Origin: Marinobacter aromaticivorans
GTDB taxonomy: Bacteria > Pseudomonadota > Gammaproteobacteria > Pseudomonadales > Oleiphilaceae
DNA length: 64,000 bases
NCBI RefSeq assembly: GCF_002806975.1
Contig: NZ_NIHD01000011.1
Location: 1-64,000 of the forward strand
Reading direction: 5' to 3'
Both the position numbers and the translations under genes were made by a program. The notes under the pieces were generated by a model that did no database searches, was not told the DNA's origin, and saw nothing but the letters and a program-made list of their open reading frames with translations. Shown here one piece after another: positions 55,950-64,000 of the stretch. How positions within the stretch are numbered: position 1 is the first letter of the stretch; the number at the start of each line of letters is the position of its first letter.

Positions 55950-57032
55950 ATGAGTAAAGCAAAATGGAGTTCACTCGGGTTGTCGGTGGTGGTTGTGATT
56001 GTTCTGGCTATCTGGATGGCAACGGGCGATATCAAGGTTGCGAAAACCAAAGCGCCGGCGCAGCAGGAGACCGGGCAACAGGAGCGTACCAGGGTTCAGG
56101 TGACAACACTTAATGCACAGTTGTATGAGCCGGGGCTTTTGCTTCAGGGCCAACTGGAGCCGTGGAATGCCGTTACCGTGGCCGCCCGGGTGGCGGGCAC
56201 CGTTGAAACCGTCCACGTTGATTCCGGCGATACCGTAGAAGCCGGTGAGGCGCTTCTGACCCTGTCTGAAGATGGCCGCGGCGCGGGAGTGGAGCGCTGG
56301 CAGGCGCGGGTCAAAAAGCTGGAGGCGGATTTGTCTGCCGCGCGAAAACTGGGCTCCCGGGACCTGGCATCGCAATCAGACATTCTCACTGTGGAAAGCG
56401 AACTGGCAGCAGCCCGGGCGGAATTGAAGAGCGCCCGGCTTGCGGTTGCTCACCTCAAACCCCAAGCGCCGTTTGCGGGCGTGATAAACGCCAGACACGT
56501 TGATGTGGGCAGCCTGGTTCAGGTGGGTTCGCCCTTGTATGAGCTGGTTCGTATTGACCGGCTCAAGGCCAAAGGGCAGGTGCCGCAGCAGTCCGTTGCA
56601 CAAGTGGCGCCGGGCCAGAAGGTGCGGGTGCGGCCCCTGGACGGCGAGGCGCTGGATGGTGTGGTTACCTTTGTAGCCAGTGCGGCAAACCCGGAAACCC
56701 GGAGTTTTGCCGTAGAGATTGCGGTGGAGAATCCCGGGCACAAGCGTATTGCCGGTGGCAGCGCCAACCTTCGGGTTGCCCTGGGTGATGTCCGCGCCAT
56801 GTTTATTTCCCCTGCCTACCTTTCTCTCGGGGACGGCGGTCGCCCTGGTGTGAAGTACGTTGATGAGCAGAACAGGGTTGTTTTCCGCACGGTGACGTTG
56901 CTGAGTGTGTCCACTGAAGGCGCCTGGGTTACAGGGCTGCCGGATGAAATTCGCCTGATTACCCGTGGTGCAGGGTTTGTCAGTGAGGGCGAGCACGTCG
57001 AGCCCGTAAACGTTGCCCAAGAGCGGGGCTGA
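55950..57032 (+). CDS. RND efflux membrane-fusion protein (second pump)
   Basis: The 360-residue adaptor has an N-terminal membrane anchor (about 8-26, SSLGLSVVVVIVLAIWMAT) instead of a lipobox. The lipoyl half VAARVAGTVETVHVDSGDTV is followed by a short coiled coil (KKLEADLSAARKLGSRD), the second half LKPQAPFAGVINARHVDVG and the barrel domain. It starts 100-odd bp after the ilv leader promoter on the opposite strand and is followed by its pump after five bases. Confidence 0.9.
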   Translation: MSKAKWSSLGLSVVVVIVLAIWMATGDIKVAKTKAPAQQETGQQERTRVQVTTLNAQLYEPGLLLQGQLEPWNAVTVAARVAGTVETVHVDSGDTVEAGEALLTLSEDGRGAGVERWQARVKKLEADLSAARKLGSRDLASQSDILTVESELAAARAELKSARLAVAHLKPQAPFAGVINARHVDVGSLVQVGSPLYELVRIDRLKAKGQVPQQSVAQVAPGQKVRVRPLDGEALDGVVTFVASAANPETRSFAVEIAVENPGHKRIAGGSANLRVALGDVRAMFISPAYLSLGDGGRPGVKYVDEQNRVVFRTVTLLSVSTEGAWVTGLPDEIRLITRGAGFVSEGEHVEPVNVAQERG

Positions 57033-57037
57033 GCAAT

Positions 57038-60000
57038 ATGCGCGCACTTGTGTTTGCAGCCATCGACCGCAGCCGCACCACCCTGCTTGCCCTGTTATTT
57101 CTGACCCTGGGTGGCATTGCAGCCTTCCAGGTGATTCCCCGGGAAGCAAACCCGGACGTAACCATTCCCATAATATATATTTCCATGTCGCTGGAGGGCA
57201 TAAGCCCGGAAGATGCGGAACGGCTGCTGGTGCGCCCCATGGAGCAGGAGTTACGCTCACTTGAAGGCATCAAGGAAATGCGTGGCACCGCATCCGAGGG
57301 GCACGCCTCAGTGATGCTGGAATTTGACGCCGGTTTTGATCCGGACACAGCCCTGCAGGATGTCCGTGAGAAAGTGGATACGGCACGTAACAAACTCCCC
57401 CGGGAAGCCGACGAGCCCCGGGTGAATGAGATCAACGTTTCGCTGTTCCCGGTTCTCTCCATAGGTCTCTCCGGCCCATTGGCAGAGCGGGAGTTGATCA
57501 CAATTGCACGCGGGCTTCAGGACGCCATTGAAGCGATTCCCGAGGTGCTTGAGGTGGAAATCGGTGGCGACCGTGAGGACCTGCTGGAAATTGTTGTTAA
57601 TCCTCAGGTGCTGGAAGGCTACGGCATAGATTTCGACCGCCTCAGTAACCTGGTCACCCGCAACAACCAGTTGGTGGCCGCCGGGTCGCTGGATACCGGC
57701 AATGGCCGCATGGCGCTGAAAGTGCCCGGTGTTATCGAGAATATCGAAGATGTGATGTCCATGCCGATCAAGGTGGATGGCGACACAGTAGTGACCTTCG
57801 GTGATGTCGCCATGCTGCACCGAACCTTTAAGGATCCCACGGGATTTGCGCGTATCAACGGTGAGCCGGCTCTTGTTCTGGAGGTGTCCAAGCGCACCGG
57901 TGCCAACATCATTGAAACCGTCGCTGAGATACGGGATCTGATCAAACGGGCCAAACCGCAACTGCCGGATTCCCTCGACATCCGCTACATCATGGATCAG
58001 TCAGACGACGTCGAGGATATTCTCAGCGATCTGCTCAACAACGTACTCACTGCCATCGTGCTGGTTATCATCATCATTATTGCGGCCATGGGGCCGCGTT
58101 CGGCGCTTCTCGTTGGCCTCACCATCCCGGGCGCGTTCCTTACCGGCATTCTGGTTATCTGGGCCATGGGGCTCACTCTCAATATCGTGGTTCTGTTCAG
58201 CCTCATTCTGGTTGCAGGCATGCTGGTGGACGGCGCGATTGTGGTCTCGGAACTGGCAGACCGAAACCTGTCTGACGGGCACAGTGTCAGGAATGCCTGG
58301 GCAGAGTCCGCAAGCCGCATGGCCTGGCCGATTATTGCATCGACGGCGACCACACTTGCCGTGTTTGTGCCACTTCTGTTCTGGCCCGGTGTGGTGGGGG
58401 AGTTTATGAAGTTCCTGCCCATTACCGTAATCATCTGCCTGGTTGCTTCTCTCGCCATGGCCCTGGTGTTTTTGCCGGTTCTGGGGAGCGTAAGCGGGGG
58501 TCGTCGTGCCCGCACGGTCAGTGAAAGCGGGCGAATGATGCACGGTTATCGCCGCGTGCTTTCCACACTCCTGTCATATCCCGGCCTCACGCTGGTGGGT
58601 GTGCTTGGCGTGGTTGTAGTGATCTATATTGCCTACGGCAAGTTCAATTATGGTATCGAGTTTTTTCCCAGTGTGGAGCCGGATTCCGCCCAGGTACAGG
58701 TTCGTGCCCGGGGAGATTTGTCGGTTATGGAGCGGGATGCCATTGTGCGGCAGGTCGAGCGTCGTTTACAGGGCATGCCGGAAGTAAAAGCGGTTTACGC
58801 GCGCTCCATGCTGAACGCCAGCACGCAAATGGCACCGGATGTGATCGGAGTGCTGCAGTTCCAGTTTACCGACTGGTTTACCCGGCGCCCGGCCAGCGCC
58901 ATTCTGCAGGACTTCATGGTGCGCACGGAGGATATTCCGGGTATTGAGCTGGAGTTTCGCAAGCAGGAAAGCGGCCCGGCTGGTGGCAAGCCGATAGAGT
59001 TGCAGATAAGCAGTCGCGACAGCAGCAAGCTTAACGGGTATGTGGACCAGATCGAAAGCCGGATGCGCGCCCTGGGTGGCTTTATGGATATTGAGGATGA
59101 CCGCAGCCTGCCGGGTATTGAATGGCGCCTGGAAGTGGACCGGGAGGCTGCTGCGCGTTTCGGAACCGATGTGCTTAGCATTGGCAGTGCCGTGCGCCTG
59201 GTTACCAATGGCCTGGTGCTGGCAACCTACCGGCCTGAAGATGTCCGGGACGAAGTAGACATTGCTGTTCGGGTTCCCAACAACTGGCGCGAGTTGGACC
59301 ATTTGCAACGCCAGACGATCAATACGGCCCGAGGGCAGGTGCCATTGTCGCAGTTTCTTGATCTGCAGCCGGGGGACAAGACCGGCAGTATTTCCCGGGT
59401 GGATGGTCAGCGCACGGTTACCATCAAGTCCGATGTGCAGCCGGGCGAGCAAGTGGACAGCCTGCTGAAAGCGCTTCAGGCTGAACTGCCGGAAGCACCG
59501 GAGGGCGTGTCGGTAAAGTTCGCCGGCGAAAACGAAGACCAGCAGCAGGCGGCAAATTTTCTGGTGACTGCATTTGTGGTGGCCATTGCCATGATGCTGC
59601 TCATTCTGGTGACCCAGTTCAACTCTCTGTACCAGAGCTTCCTGATTCTGTCGGCGATCGTACTCTCCACAGCCGGGGTCCTTCTGGGATTGTTGCTCAA
59701 CGCCCAGCCCTTTGGAATCGTCATGGTGGGCATGGGCATTATCGCGCTGGCGGGTATTGTGGTGAATAACAACATCATCCTGATTGATACCTACAACCAG
59801 ATGAAAAAGGAAGGTATGGGCGCCTACGAGGCGGCGCTGGAAACCAGTTGCCTGCGTTTGCGCCCGGTGCTGCTTACGGCAATTACCACCGTGCTGGGGC
59901 TGATGCCGATGGTTCTGAGTATCAACGTCAACCTGCTGGCGCCTTCGCTCGGCCTGGGCGCGCCATCAACGCAGTGGTGGGCGCAACTTTCCAGTGCCAT

Positions 60001-60136
60001 TGCCGGGGGCCTGGCATTCGCCACCATTCTGACATTGTTGCTGACACCGGCGATGCTGGTGCTGGGTGAACGGGCAGGGCAGTTTGTCCGCAGGCAATCT
60101 GGTCGCGCTGGCCCCGGCGGCCAGTCACCAGAGTGA
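57038..60136 (+). CDS. RND efflux pump (second), with Asp-Gly in the TM4 relay
   Basis: This 1032-residue pump has the 12-helix RND layout with two periplasmic loops. TM4 reads MLVDGAIVV, with Asp398 and Gly399 where AcrB has two Asp. The first domain carries ISMSLEGISPEDAERLLVRPMEQEL, shown in part. Proton coupling would have to use one Asp only, a known variation in parts of the family. It ends 11 bases inside the convergent amidase gene. Substrate unknown. Confidence 0.93.
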   Translation: MRALVFAAIDRSRTTLLALLFLTLGGIAAFQVIPREANPDVTIPIIYISMSLEGISPEDAERLLVRPMEQELRSLEGIKEMRGTASEGHASVMLEFDAGFDPDTALQDVREKVDTARNKLPREADEPRVNEINVSLFPVLSIGLSGPLAERELITIARGLQDAIEAIPEVLEVEIGGDREDLLEIVVNPQVLEGYGIDFDRLSNLVTRNNQLVAAGSLDTGNGRMALKVPGVIENIEDVMSMPIKVDGDTVVTFGDVAMLHRTFKDPTGFARINGEPALVLEVSKRTGANIIETVAEIRDLIKRAKPQLPDSLDIRYIMDQSDDVEDILSDLLNNVLTAIVLVIIIIIAAMGPRSALLVGLTIPGAFLTGILVIWAMGLTLNIVVLFSLILVAGMLVDGAIVVSELADRNLSDGHSVRNAWAESASRMAWPIIASTATTLAVFVPLLFWPGVVGEFMKFLPITVIICLVASLAMALVFLPVLGSVSGGRRARTVSESGRMMHGYRRVLSTLLSYPGLTLVGVLGVVVVIYIAYGKFNYGIEFFPSVEPDSAQVQVRARGDLSVMERDAIVRQVERRLQGMPEVKAVYARSMLNASTQMAPDVIGVLQFQFTDWFTRRPASAILQDFMVRTEDIPGIELEFRKQESGPAGGKPIELQISSRDSSKLNGYVDQIESRMRALGGFMDIEDDRSLPGIEWRLEVDREAAARFGTDVLSIGSAVRLVTNGLVLATYRPEDVRDEVDIAVRVPNNWRELDHLQRQTINTARGQVPLSQFLDLQPGDKTGSISRVDGQRTVTIKSDVQPGEQVDSLLKALQAELPEAPEGVSVKFAGENEDQQQAANFLVTAFVVAIAMMLLILVTQFNSLYQSFLILSAIVLSTAGVLLGLLLNAQPFGIVMVGMGIIALAGIVVNNNIILIDTYNQMKKEGMGAYEAALETSCLRLRPVLLTAITTVLGLMPMVLSINVNLLAPSLGLGAPSTQWWAQLSSAIAGGLAFATILTLLLTPAMLVLGERAGQFVRRQSGRAGPGGQSPE

Positions 60137-61573
60137 GTACTCGGATTCCAGGGCGAACGCAAGCTGTAACAGTGTGCGCTCATCACCGTGCTTGCCCATG
60201 AGCTGAACTGAAACCGGCAGGTTCTCGGGTGTCAGGGCCATGGGCACGGATATGGCCGGCGTGCCGGTAACGTTTGCCAGGGGCGTGAAATTGGCATACC
60301 GGGTAAGGCGATCAAACAGCGTATCAAAAGGCACGTTCGGGCTGAGGTGGCCGAGTCTGGGTGTGGTGTGGCCCAGCACCGGCGTTAACACCGCATCAAA
60401 ATCCGTCATGGCCCTGGCGTACTCGAATCTGGCGCGACGCAAACGCCAGAGCACCGCTGGCATCTTCCAGAATCCTCGCCTGAACATCCTGTCCAGGCCC
60501 TGGGTCAGGCCGTCAACCCGCCGTTTATCAAAGTCCGGATGGGCTAATTTGCGACCGTTGAGCTTCATGCCAAAGGCCAGCAACGCCCAGTACATCGCAA
60601 AATCGTCCGGGAAACTGGAGTTTACCGGCGTTGCCACGGGCTCAATACTGTGCCCCTGGGCCTCCAGTTTCCGGGCGGTGGCTTCGACGGTGTTTCGCGT
60701 CATCTCGTCGGTTTTGTGGCCGTTGATGGAATCTAGAACCAGACCAATCCGCAGCCGTTTTTCCGGCGCACCTTCCACCTTGCCCACGGCGGGCAGTTTC
60801 GGGTTCCGGTAATAGCGTTCAGCCTGGTAGATGAAATTGGCGGTGTCCCTTACCGAGCGGGTAACTACGCCGTCACTGACAATGTTGATGGGCAGGGACT
60901 TGGCGGCATCGTTGTCAATGACACGCCCGCGGGATGGCTTCAACCCCACCAGCCCGCAGCATGCTGCGGGAATTCGTATGGAGCCGCCACCATCGTTGGC
61001 ATGGGCAATGGGAACCGCGCCGCTTGCAACCAGCGCGGCCGAGCCGCCCGAGGAGGCGCCGGTGGAATACGCAAGGTTCCAGGGGTTGCGGCTGGGAGCA
61101 TCATGGGCGGGCTCGGTTGAGGCATTAAACCCGAACTCGGGCATGGTGCTTTTGCCCAGGCAGAGAAATCCCTGGGCCAGCAGTTGCTGTGCGAACGGGC
61201 TGGTGTGTTTTACCGGATGACCGGCAGGGATTGCCTCTGAGCCCTGGCCCGTGGGCATTCCTGCCACATCAGTGTTGTCTTTGATAAAGGTGGGCACGCC
61301 CGTGAAGAAAGGCGCGTCTGCCAGGCTATCCTCCGCATCCAGTTTTGCCGCGGCTTTCAGCATCTGCTCATAGCGTTCCGCAACAACACTATGAACCAGT
61401 GGTTCGGCTTTGTGTAGCCGGTCAATGGCGGCCTGGATCAGCTCGGTAACCGACACATCCCGGCTCCGGATGCGTTCAGCCAGAGCGGTCGCATCATCGT
61501 TCCCGAGAGCGTCGTTGGTGAACGTACTGGCGGTTTTCGGGGAATCAGAAACAGGCATTCGAGGTGTCTCCAT
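60125..61573 (-). CDS. Amidase-signature family hydrolase
   Basis: The 482-residue enzyme has the amidase-signature triad: Lys98 in TFIKDNTDVAGMPTG, a Ser in STGASSGGSAALVASGAVP (about residue 174, cis-Ser) and the nucleophile Ser198 in NDGGGSIRIPAACCG. It could hydrolyse an aryl or alkyl amide; it is not GatA-like because no gatB or gatC neighbours. The ATG at 61573 is used; a second one at 61558 has a better ribosome site (GGAG, nine bases) and may be the true start. It overlaps the RND gene by 12 bp. Confidence 0.88.
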   Translation of the reverse strand: METPRMPVSDSPKTASTFTNDALGNDDATALAERIRSRDVSVTELIQAAIDRLHKAEPLVHSVVAERYEQMLKAAAKLDAEDSLADAPFFTGVPTFIKDNTDVAGMPTGQGSEAIPAGHPVKHTSPFAQQLLAQGFLCLGKSTMPEFGFNASTEPAHDAPSRNPWNLAYSTGASSGGSAALVASGAVPIAHANDGGGSIRIPAACCGLVGLKPSRGRVIDNDAAKSLPINIVSDGVVTRSVRDTANFIYQAERYYRNPKLPAVGKVEGAPEKRLRIGLVLDSINGHKTDEMTRNTVEATARKLEAQGHSIEPVATPVNSSFPDDFAMYWALLAFGMKLNGRKLAHPDFDKRRVDGLTQGLDRMFRRGFWKMPAVLWRLRRARFEYARAMTDFDAVLTPVLGHTTPRLGHLSPNVPFDTLFDRLTRYANFTPLANVTGTPAISVPMALTPENLPVSVQLMGKHGDERTLLQLAFALESEYSLW

Positions 61574-61734
61574 TATTGTTTGCCACCGTTCCTTGGTCGG
61601 ACGGTTTATCGGGGAGCTACTTTACTCGAACGCAAAAGGTCAGGACATGTCATTTCAGGTATGAGTTCACAAGCCCGTTATTAACCGGGCTTGCAAAGCG
61701 GGAGCATACAGACGGGCCTGTCAGAAATCACGAA

Positions 61735-62511
61735 TCAGGCGCTTTTTTTGCGGGATTCCCGGATAACATCGTAGGCGTGGGTGATTTCCTGTGTGCGCTC
61801 TTCTGCCATCTCTCGCATGCTTTCCGGAAGGCCGCGGCCCGCAAGTTTGTCCGGGTGGTTCTCGCTCATCAGTTTGCGGTAGACCTTCTTCAGTTCAGCG
61901 TCGCTGATGGAGGGGGCTACACCCATAACCCTGTAGGCATCGTCGGTTTGCTGGGCGGTAGAACGCCGGCTTCCGGTTTGGCCTGCATGGGCTCCGCGCA
62001 GCATGGCTTCCAGCTGATCAACCTGGCTTTCCGGCAGGCCAAGGCCACGGGCAATGCGCACCAGCATTTCGTGTTCGGCCGGGTGAACCACCCCGTCTGC
62101 TGCAACCGCCGAAACCTGCACCTGAAGAAACATCTGCAGAAAGGCTGGCTGGCGACCACTGATGCGCAGAAAATGCGCCAATTCGGCATCGAGATCAAAA
62201 TCTTCGGCTTTACCGCGGCTGAACGCGGCCTTGGCAGTTTCTCTCTGGGCTTCATTCAGGCGAAAGCGGACGAACATGGCTTCCGCCATCTGTATTTCGT
62301 CTTTCGAGACAACGCCATCAGCTTTGCAAAGGGCGCCCATGACCGCAAAAACAGATTCAATAAAGCCGGATTGAATGCTCTGAAGTTTGCCAATCAGGCG
62401 GCTTTTGGCACGGTTAAGCAGAAAGGCACCAAGGGCGGCTCCCACCAGAAAACCGGGGAACTTGCCAAAGGCGTAACCAATCAGACCACCGATGATCATT
62501 GCAAACAGCAT
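61735..62511 (-). CDS. djlA: DnaJ-like membrane co-chaperone DjlA
   Basis: This 258-residue protein has an N-terminal transmembrane helix (MIIGGLIGYAFGKFPGFLVG) with the DjlA-type glycine dimerisation pattern and a central TerB-like domain (about 45-165, AVMGALCKADGVVSKDEIQMAE, shown in part). A C-terminal J domain (about 190-255) carries the HPD motif in SENHPDKLAG. It recruits DnaK at the inner membrane. ATG 62511 has AAGGA seven bases upstream; a TTG three bases earlier is less likely. Confidence 0.92.
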   Translation of the reverse strand: MLFAMIIGGLIGYAFGKFPGFLVGAALGAFLLNRAKSRLIGKLQSIQSGFIESVFAVMGALCKADGVVSKDEIQMAEAMFVRFRLNEAQRETAKAAFSRGKAEDFDLDAELAHFLRISGRQPAFLQMFLQVQVSAVAADGVVHPAEHEMLVRIARGLGLPESQVDQLEAMLRGAHAGQTGSRRSTAQQTDDAYRVMGVAPSISDAELKKVYRKLMSENHPDKLAGRGLPESMREMAEERTQEITHAYDVIRESRKKSA

Positions 62512-62669
62512 CAAAATGTCCTTACGGGATAGTGGAACAGACCACAGAATATACGTGTTTTTTTGCGGATCTTCATGAACAGGCTTTCATTCAGGGCCCC
62601 GGTTTTCCTCTGTGCCGGTGAGTCGTTGTTTTTTTCATGTTAATTTTTACGGGTTTAAAGGCGCCGCAT

Positions 62670-63320
62670 ATGACCTTCGATATGTTTGCTGACCAACCTC
62701 CGGAAACGACAACCGAGACCCTCTCTGAGGGAGCCTTTGTGCTCAGGCAGTTCGCGTCGGGAAAAGGTCAGCGACTGCTGGACGAGATAGAAAAAATAAC
62801 AGCAAGCGCTCCATTGCGGCACATGAAAACTCCCGGCGGGCACAGCATGTCCGTAGCCATGAGTTGTTGTGGAAGCTGGGGCTGGGTAACCGATGCGGGC
62901 GGGTACCGTTACCAGACCACGGACCCCTGCTCCGGTGCCTCCTGGCCGGCAATGCCGCCGGTTTTTACCGGTTTGGCCAGGTCGGCTGCGCTTGCGGTCG
63001 GGTATGCGGATTTCACACCGGACTCATGCCTCATCAATCGCTATGAACCGGGTTCAAAAATGGGGCTGCATCAGGACAAGGATGAGCAGGATCTCGCGCA
63101 GCCGATTGTGTCGGTCTCTCTCGGCTTGCCCCAGGTGTTTCAGTTTGGCGGGTTGGCTCGGCGCGAGCGGCCTGCCAGCATTCCCCTGAGCCACGGGGAT
63201 GTGGTGGTCTGGGGCGGGCCTTCCCGGTTACGGTACCACGGAGTGCTTACCCTGAAAGCCGGAGTGCATCCCCTGACCGGGCCCTGGCGCTACAATCTCA
63301 CCTTCCGCTGCGCCCGTTAG
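62670..63320 (+). CDS. alkB: Alkylated DNA repair dioxygenase AlkB
   Basis: The 216-residue protein has the exact size of E. coli AlkB. Iron ligands His134, Asp136 (LHQDKDE) and His190 (RLRYHGV) and the 2-oxoglutarate-binding Arg in RYNLTFR are present, so it oxidatively demethylates 1-methyladenine and 3-methylcytosine. I choose the second ATG (MTFDMFADQPPE), which fits the family start MLDLFAD; an in-frame ATG 33 bases earlier exists. No ada or alkA is next to it. Confidence 0.94.
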   Translation: MTFDMFADQPPETTTETLSEGAFVLRQFASGKGQRLLDEIEKITASAPLRHMKTPGGHSMSVAMSCCGSWGWVTDAGGYRYQTTDPCSGASWPAMPPVFTGLARSAALAVGYADFTPDSCLINRYEPGSKMGLHQDKDEQDLAQPIVSVSLGLPQVFQFGGLARRERPASIPLSHGDVVVWGGPSRLRYHGVLTLKAGVHPLTGPWRYNLTFRCAR

Positions 63321-63332
63321 CGGGTTGCCGGG

Positions 63333-64000
63333 CTACTGGAGCCAGGCCACCAATAGCCCCGCCCCCAACGACAGCAGCATGGGCCCGGCCACATAGAACC
63401 CTGTTTGCCGGTTACCGACAATCCAGGCCATACCGGATTTGACCAGATTGTTAGTGGCCGCGGCAATAACAATACCGAGAACCGCAGTATCCATGGCCAG
63501 GCCGTTATTGGACATGCGGGTAAGGGACAGGGTAATCGCATCTACGTCTGCAATGCCCGAGGTGGCCGCCAGCATGTAGATACCGGTATCCCCCAGCCAG
63601 TTTTTCAGAAAGTCGCCAAGCAGCAAAATGGCCGTTAGCAGTATGCCGAACACCAGTGCCGATTTGAGCTCCAGCGGGTTCTGCCCCGGGGTAGGCTGGC
63701 TTATCCGGTTTGTACCGGAATTTCTGTGCCAGATGAAAATTGCCGGCACATAGAGCAGCAATGTCATCACTGCCACGGGCCAGACAAGGCTGGGTAGCAG
63801 CGCGCGGTTGATAACGAAGCAGTACACCAGTATGCGCGGGAACATGGTGCCGCAGGCAATCAGGATGCCGGTAGCGAATTGTGCATTCAGCGCCGGGTAC
63901 CGGTCGGCCTGGCGGGCAAAATGCAGCGTTAGTGCGGTGGAGGAACTCAGGCCCGCAAACAGGCTGGTAAACAGGATGCCCTTGCTGGTGCCCGCCATCC
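63333..64000 (-). CDS. DUF4010/MgtC-related membrane protein, C-terminal part (cut by window)
   Basis: The leftward reading frame runs off the right edge; about 222 codons are visible, all hydrophobic. Segments SGIADVDAITLSLTRMSNN (about 100 residues from the visible end) and IVIAAATNNLVKSGMAWIVGN are the hallmark of the DUF4010 half of MgtC/SapB-DUF4010 proteins. The N-terminal half, if any, lies outside. Function is not established; an ion- or pH-related role is usual for the family. Confidence 0.8.
   Translation of the reverse strand, partial: MAGTSKGILFTSLFAGLSSSTALTLHFARQADRYPALNAQFATGILIACGTMFPRILVYCFVINRALLPSLVWPVAVMTLLLYVPAIFIWHRNSGTNRISQPTPGQNPLELKSALVFGILLTAILLLGDFLKNWLGDTGIYMLAATSGIADVDAITLSLTRMSNNGLAMDTAVLGIVIAAATNNLVKSGMAWIVGNRQTGFYVAGPMLLSLGAGLLVAWLQ

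Overview
The window reads as chromosome of a marine, halotolerant gammaproteobacterium, most likely Marinobacter or a close relative. This is an inference from gene content: a MerR-controlled leucine/isovalerate (liu) operon, an ectoine hydroxylase, several acyl-CoA synthetases and acyl-CoA dehydrogenases, and paired RND pumps. Base composition by eye is moderately GC-rich, with an AT-rich islet at about 15.7-18.2 kb. I see no rRNA, tRNA, CRISPR array, prophage or transposase.

Layout. 1-0.7 kb: C-terminal part of a type VI secretion VgrG. 0.8-5.9 kb: amine-type FAD oxidoreductase, AI-2E family permease, zinc-less MDR reductase and an unusual proline-racemase-family protein lacking both catalytic cysteines. 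5.9-12.9 kb: acyl-CoA synthetase, PaaI-type thioesterase and a complete Liv-type ABC importer, ending in a clear terminator. 13.0-15.7 kb: emrAB-type efflux. 16.1-19.1 kb: small stress-type genes (DUF1328, CsbD, a two-helix membrane protein) and an orphan ectD. 19.3-25.2 kb: two proteins of unknown function and an RND pump. 25.2-29.2 kb: potFGHI polyamine importer, then a remnant of an aspartate-racemase gene. 29.6-34.1 kb: mgtA-type Mg2+ ATPase and a CrtI/RetSat-like oxidoreductase. 34.2-43.8 kb: a leftward operon liuR-liuA-liuB-liuC-liuD-liuE, an AhpD-like gene and an acyl-CoA synthetase. 43.9-52.4 kb: a second acyl-CoA synthetase, an AraC regulator and a rightward acyl-CoA dehydrogenase/thiolase/SDR/acyl-CoA dehydrogenase/thiolase cluster. 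52.4-55.8 kb: MFS permease and acetolactate synthase ilvGM behind a leader-peptide attenuator. 55.9-64 kb: a second RND pump, amidase, djlA, alkB and part of a DUF4010 membrane protein.

How the genes work together. The theme is branched-chain amino and acyl metabolism. Four 16-bp sites matching or close to TTTACGTAAACGTAAA, the motif described for LiuR, sit before liuR itself, before the SDR of the isoleucine/acyl-CoA cluster, before the 5.95-kb acyl-CoA synthetase, and before livG. If all are LiuR sites, the synthetase, thioesterase and Liv-type importer form an uptake and CoA-activation module feeding the Liu pathway, for example for isovalerate or other short branched carboxylates. The biosynthetic direction (ilvGM) is controlled separately, by transcription attenuation with a 30-residue leader rich in Val, Leu and Ile.
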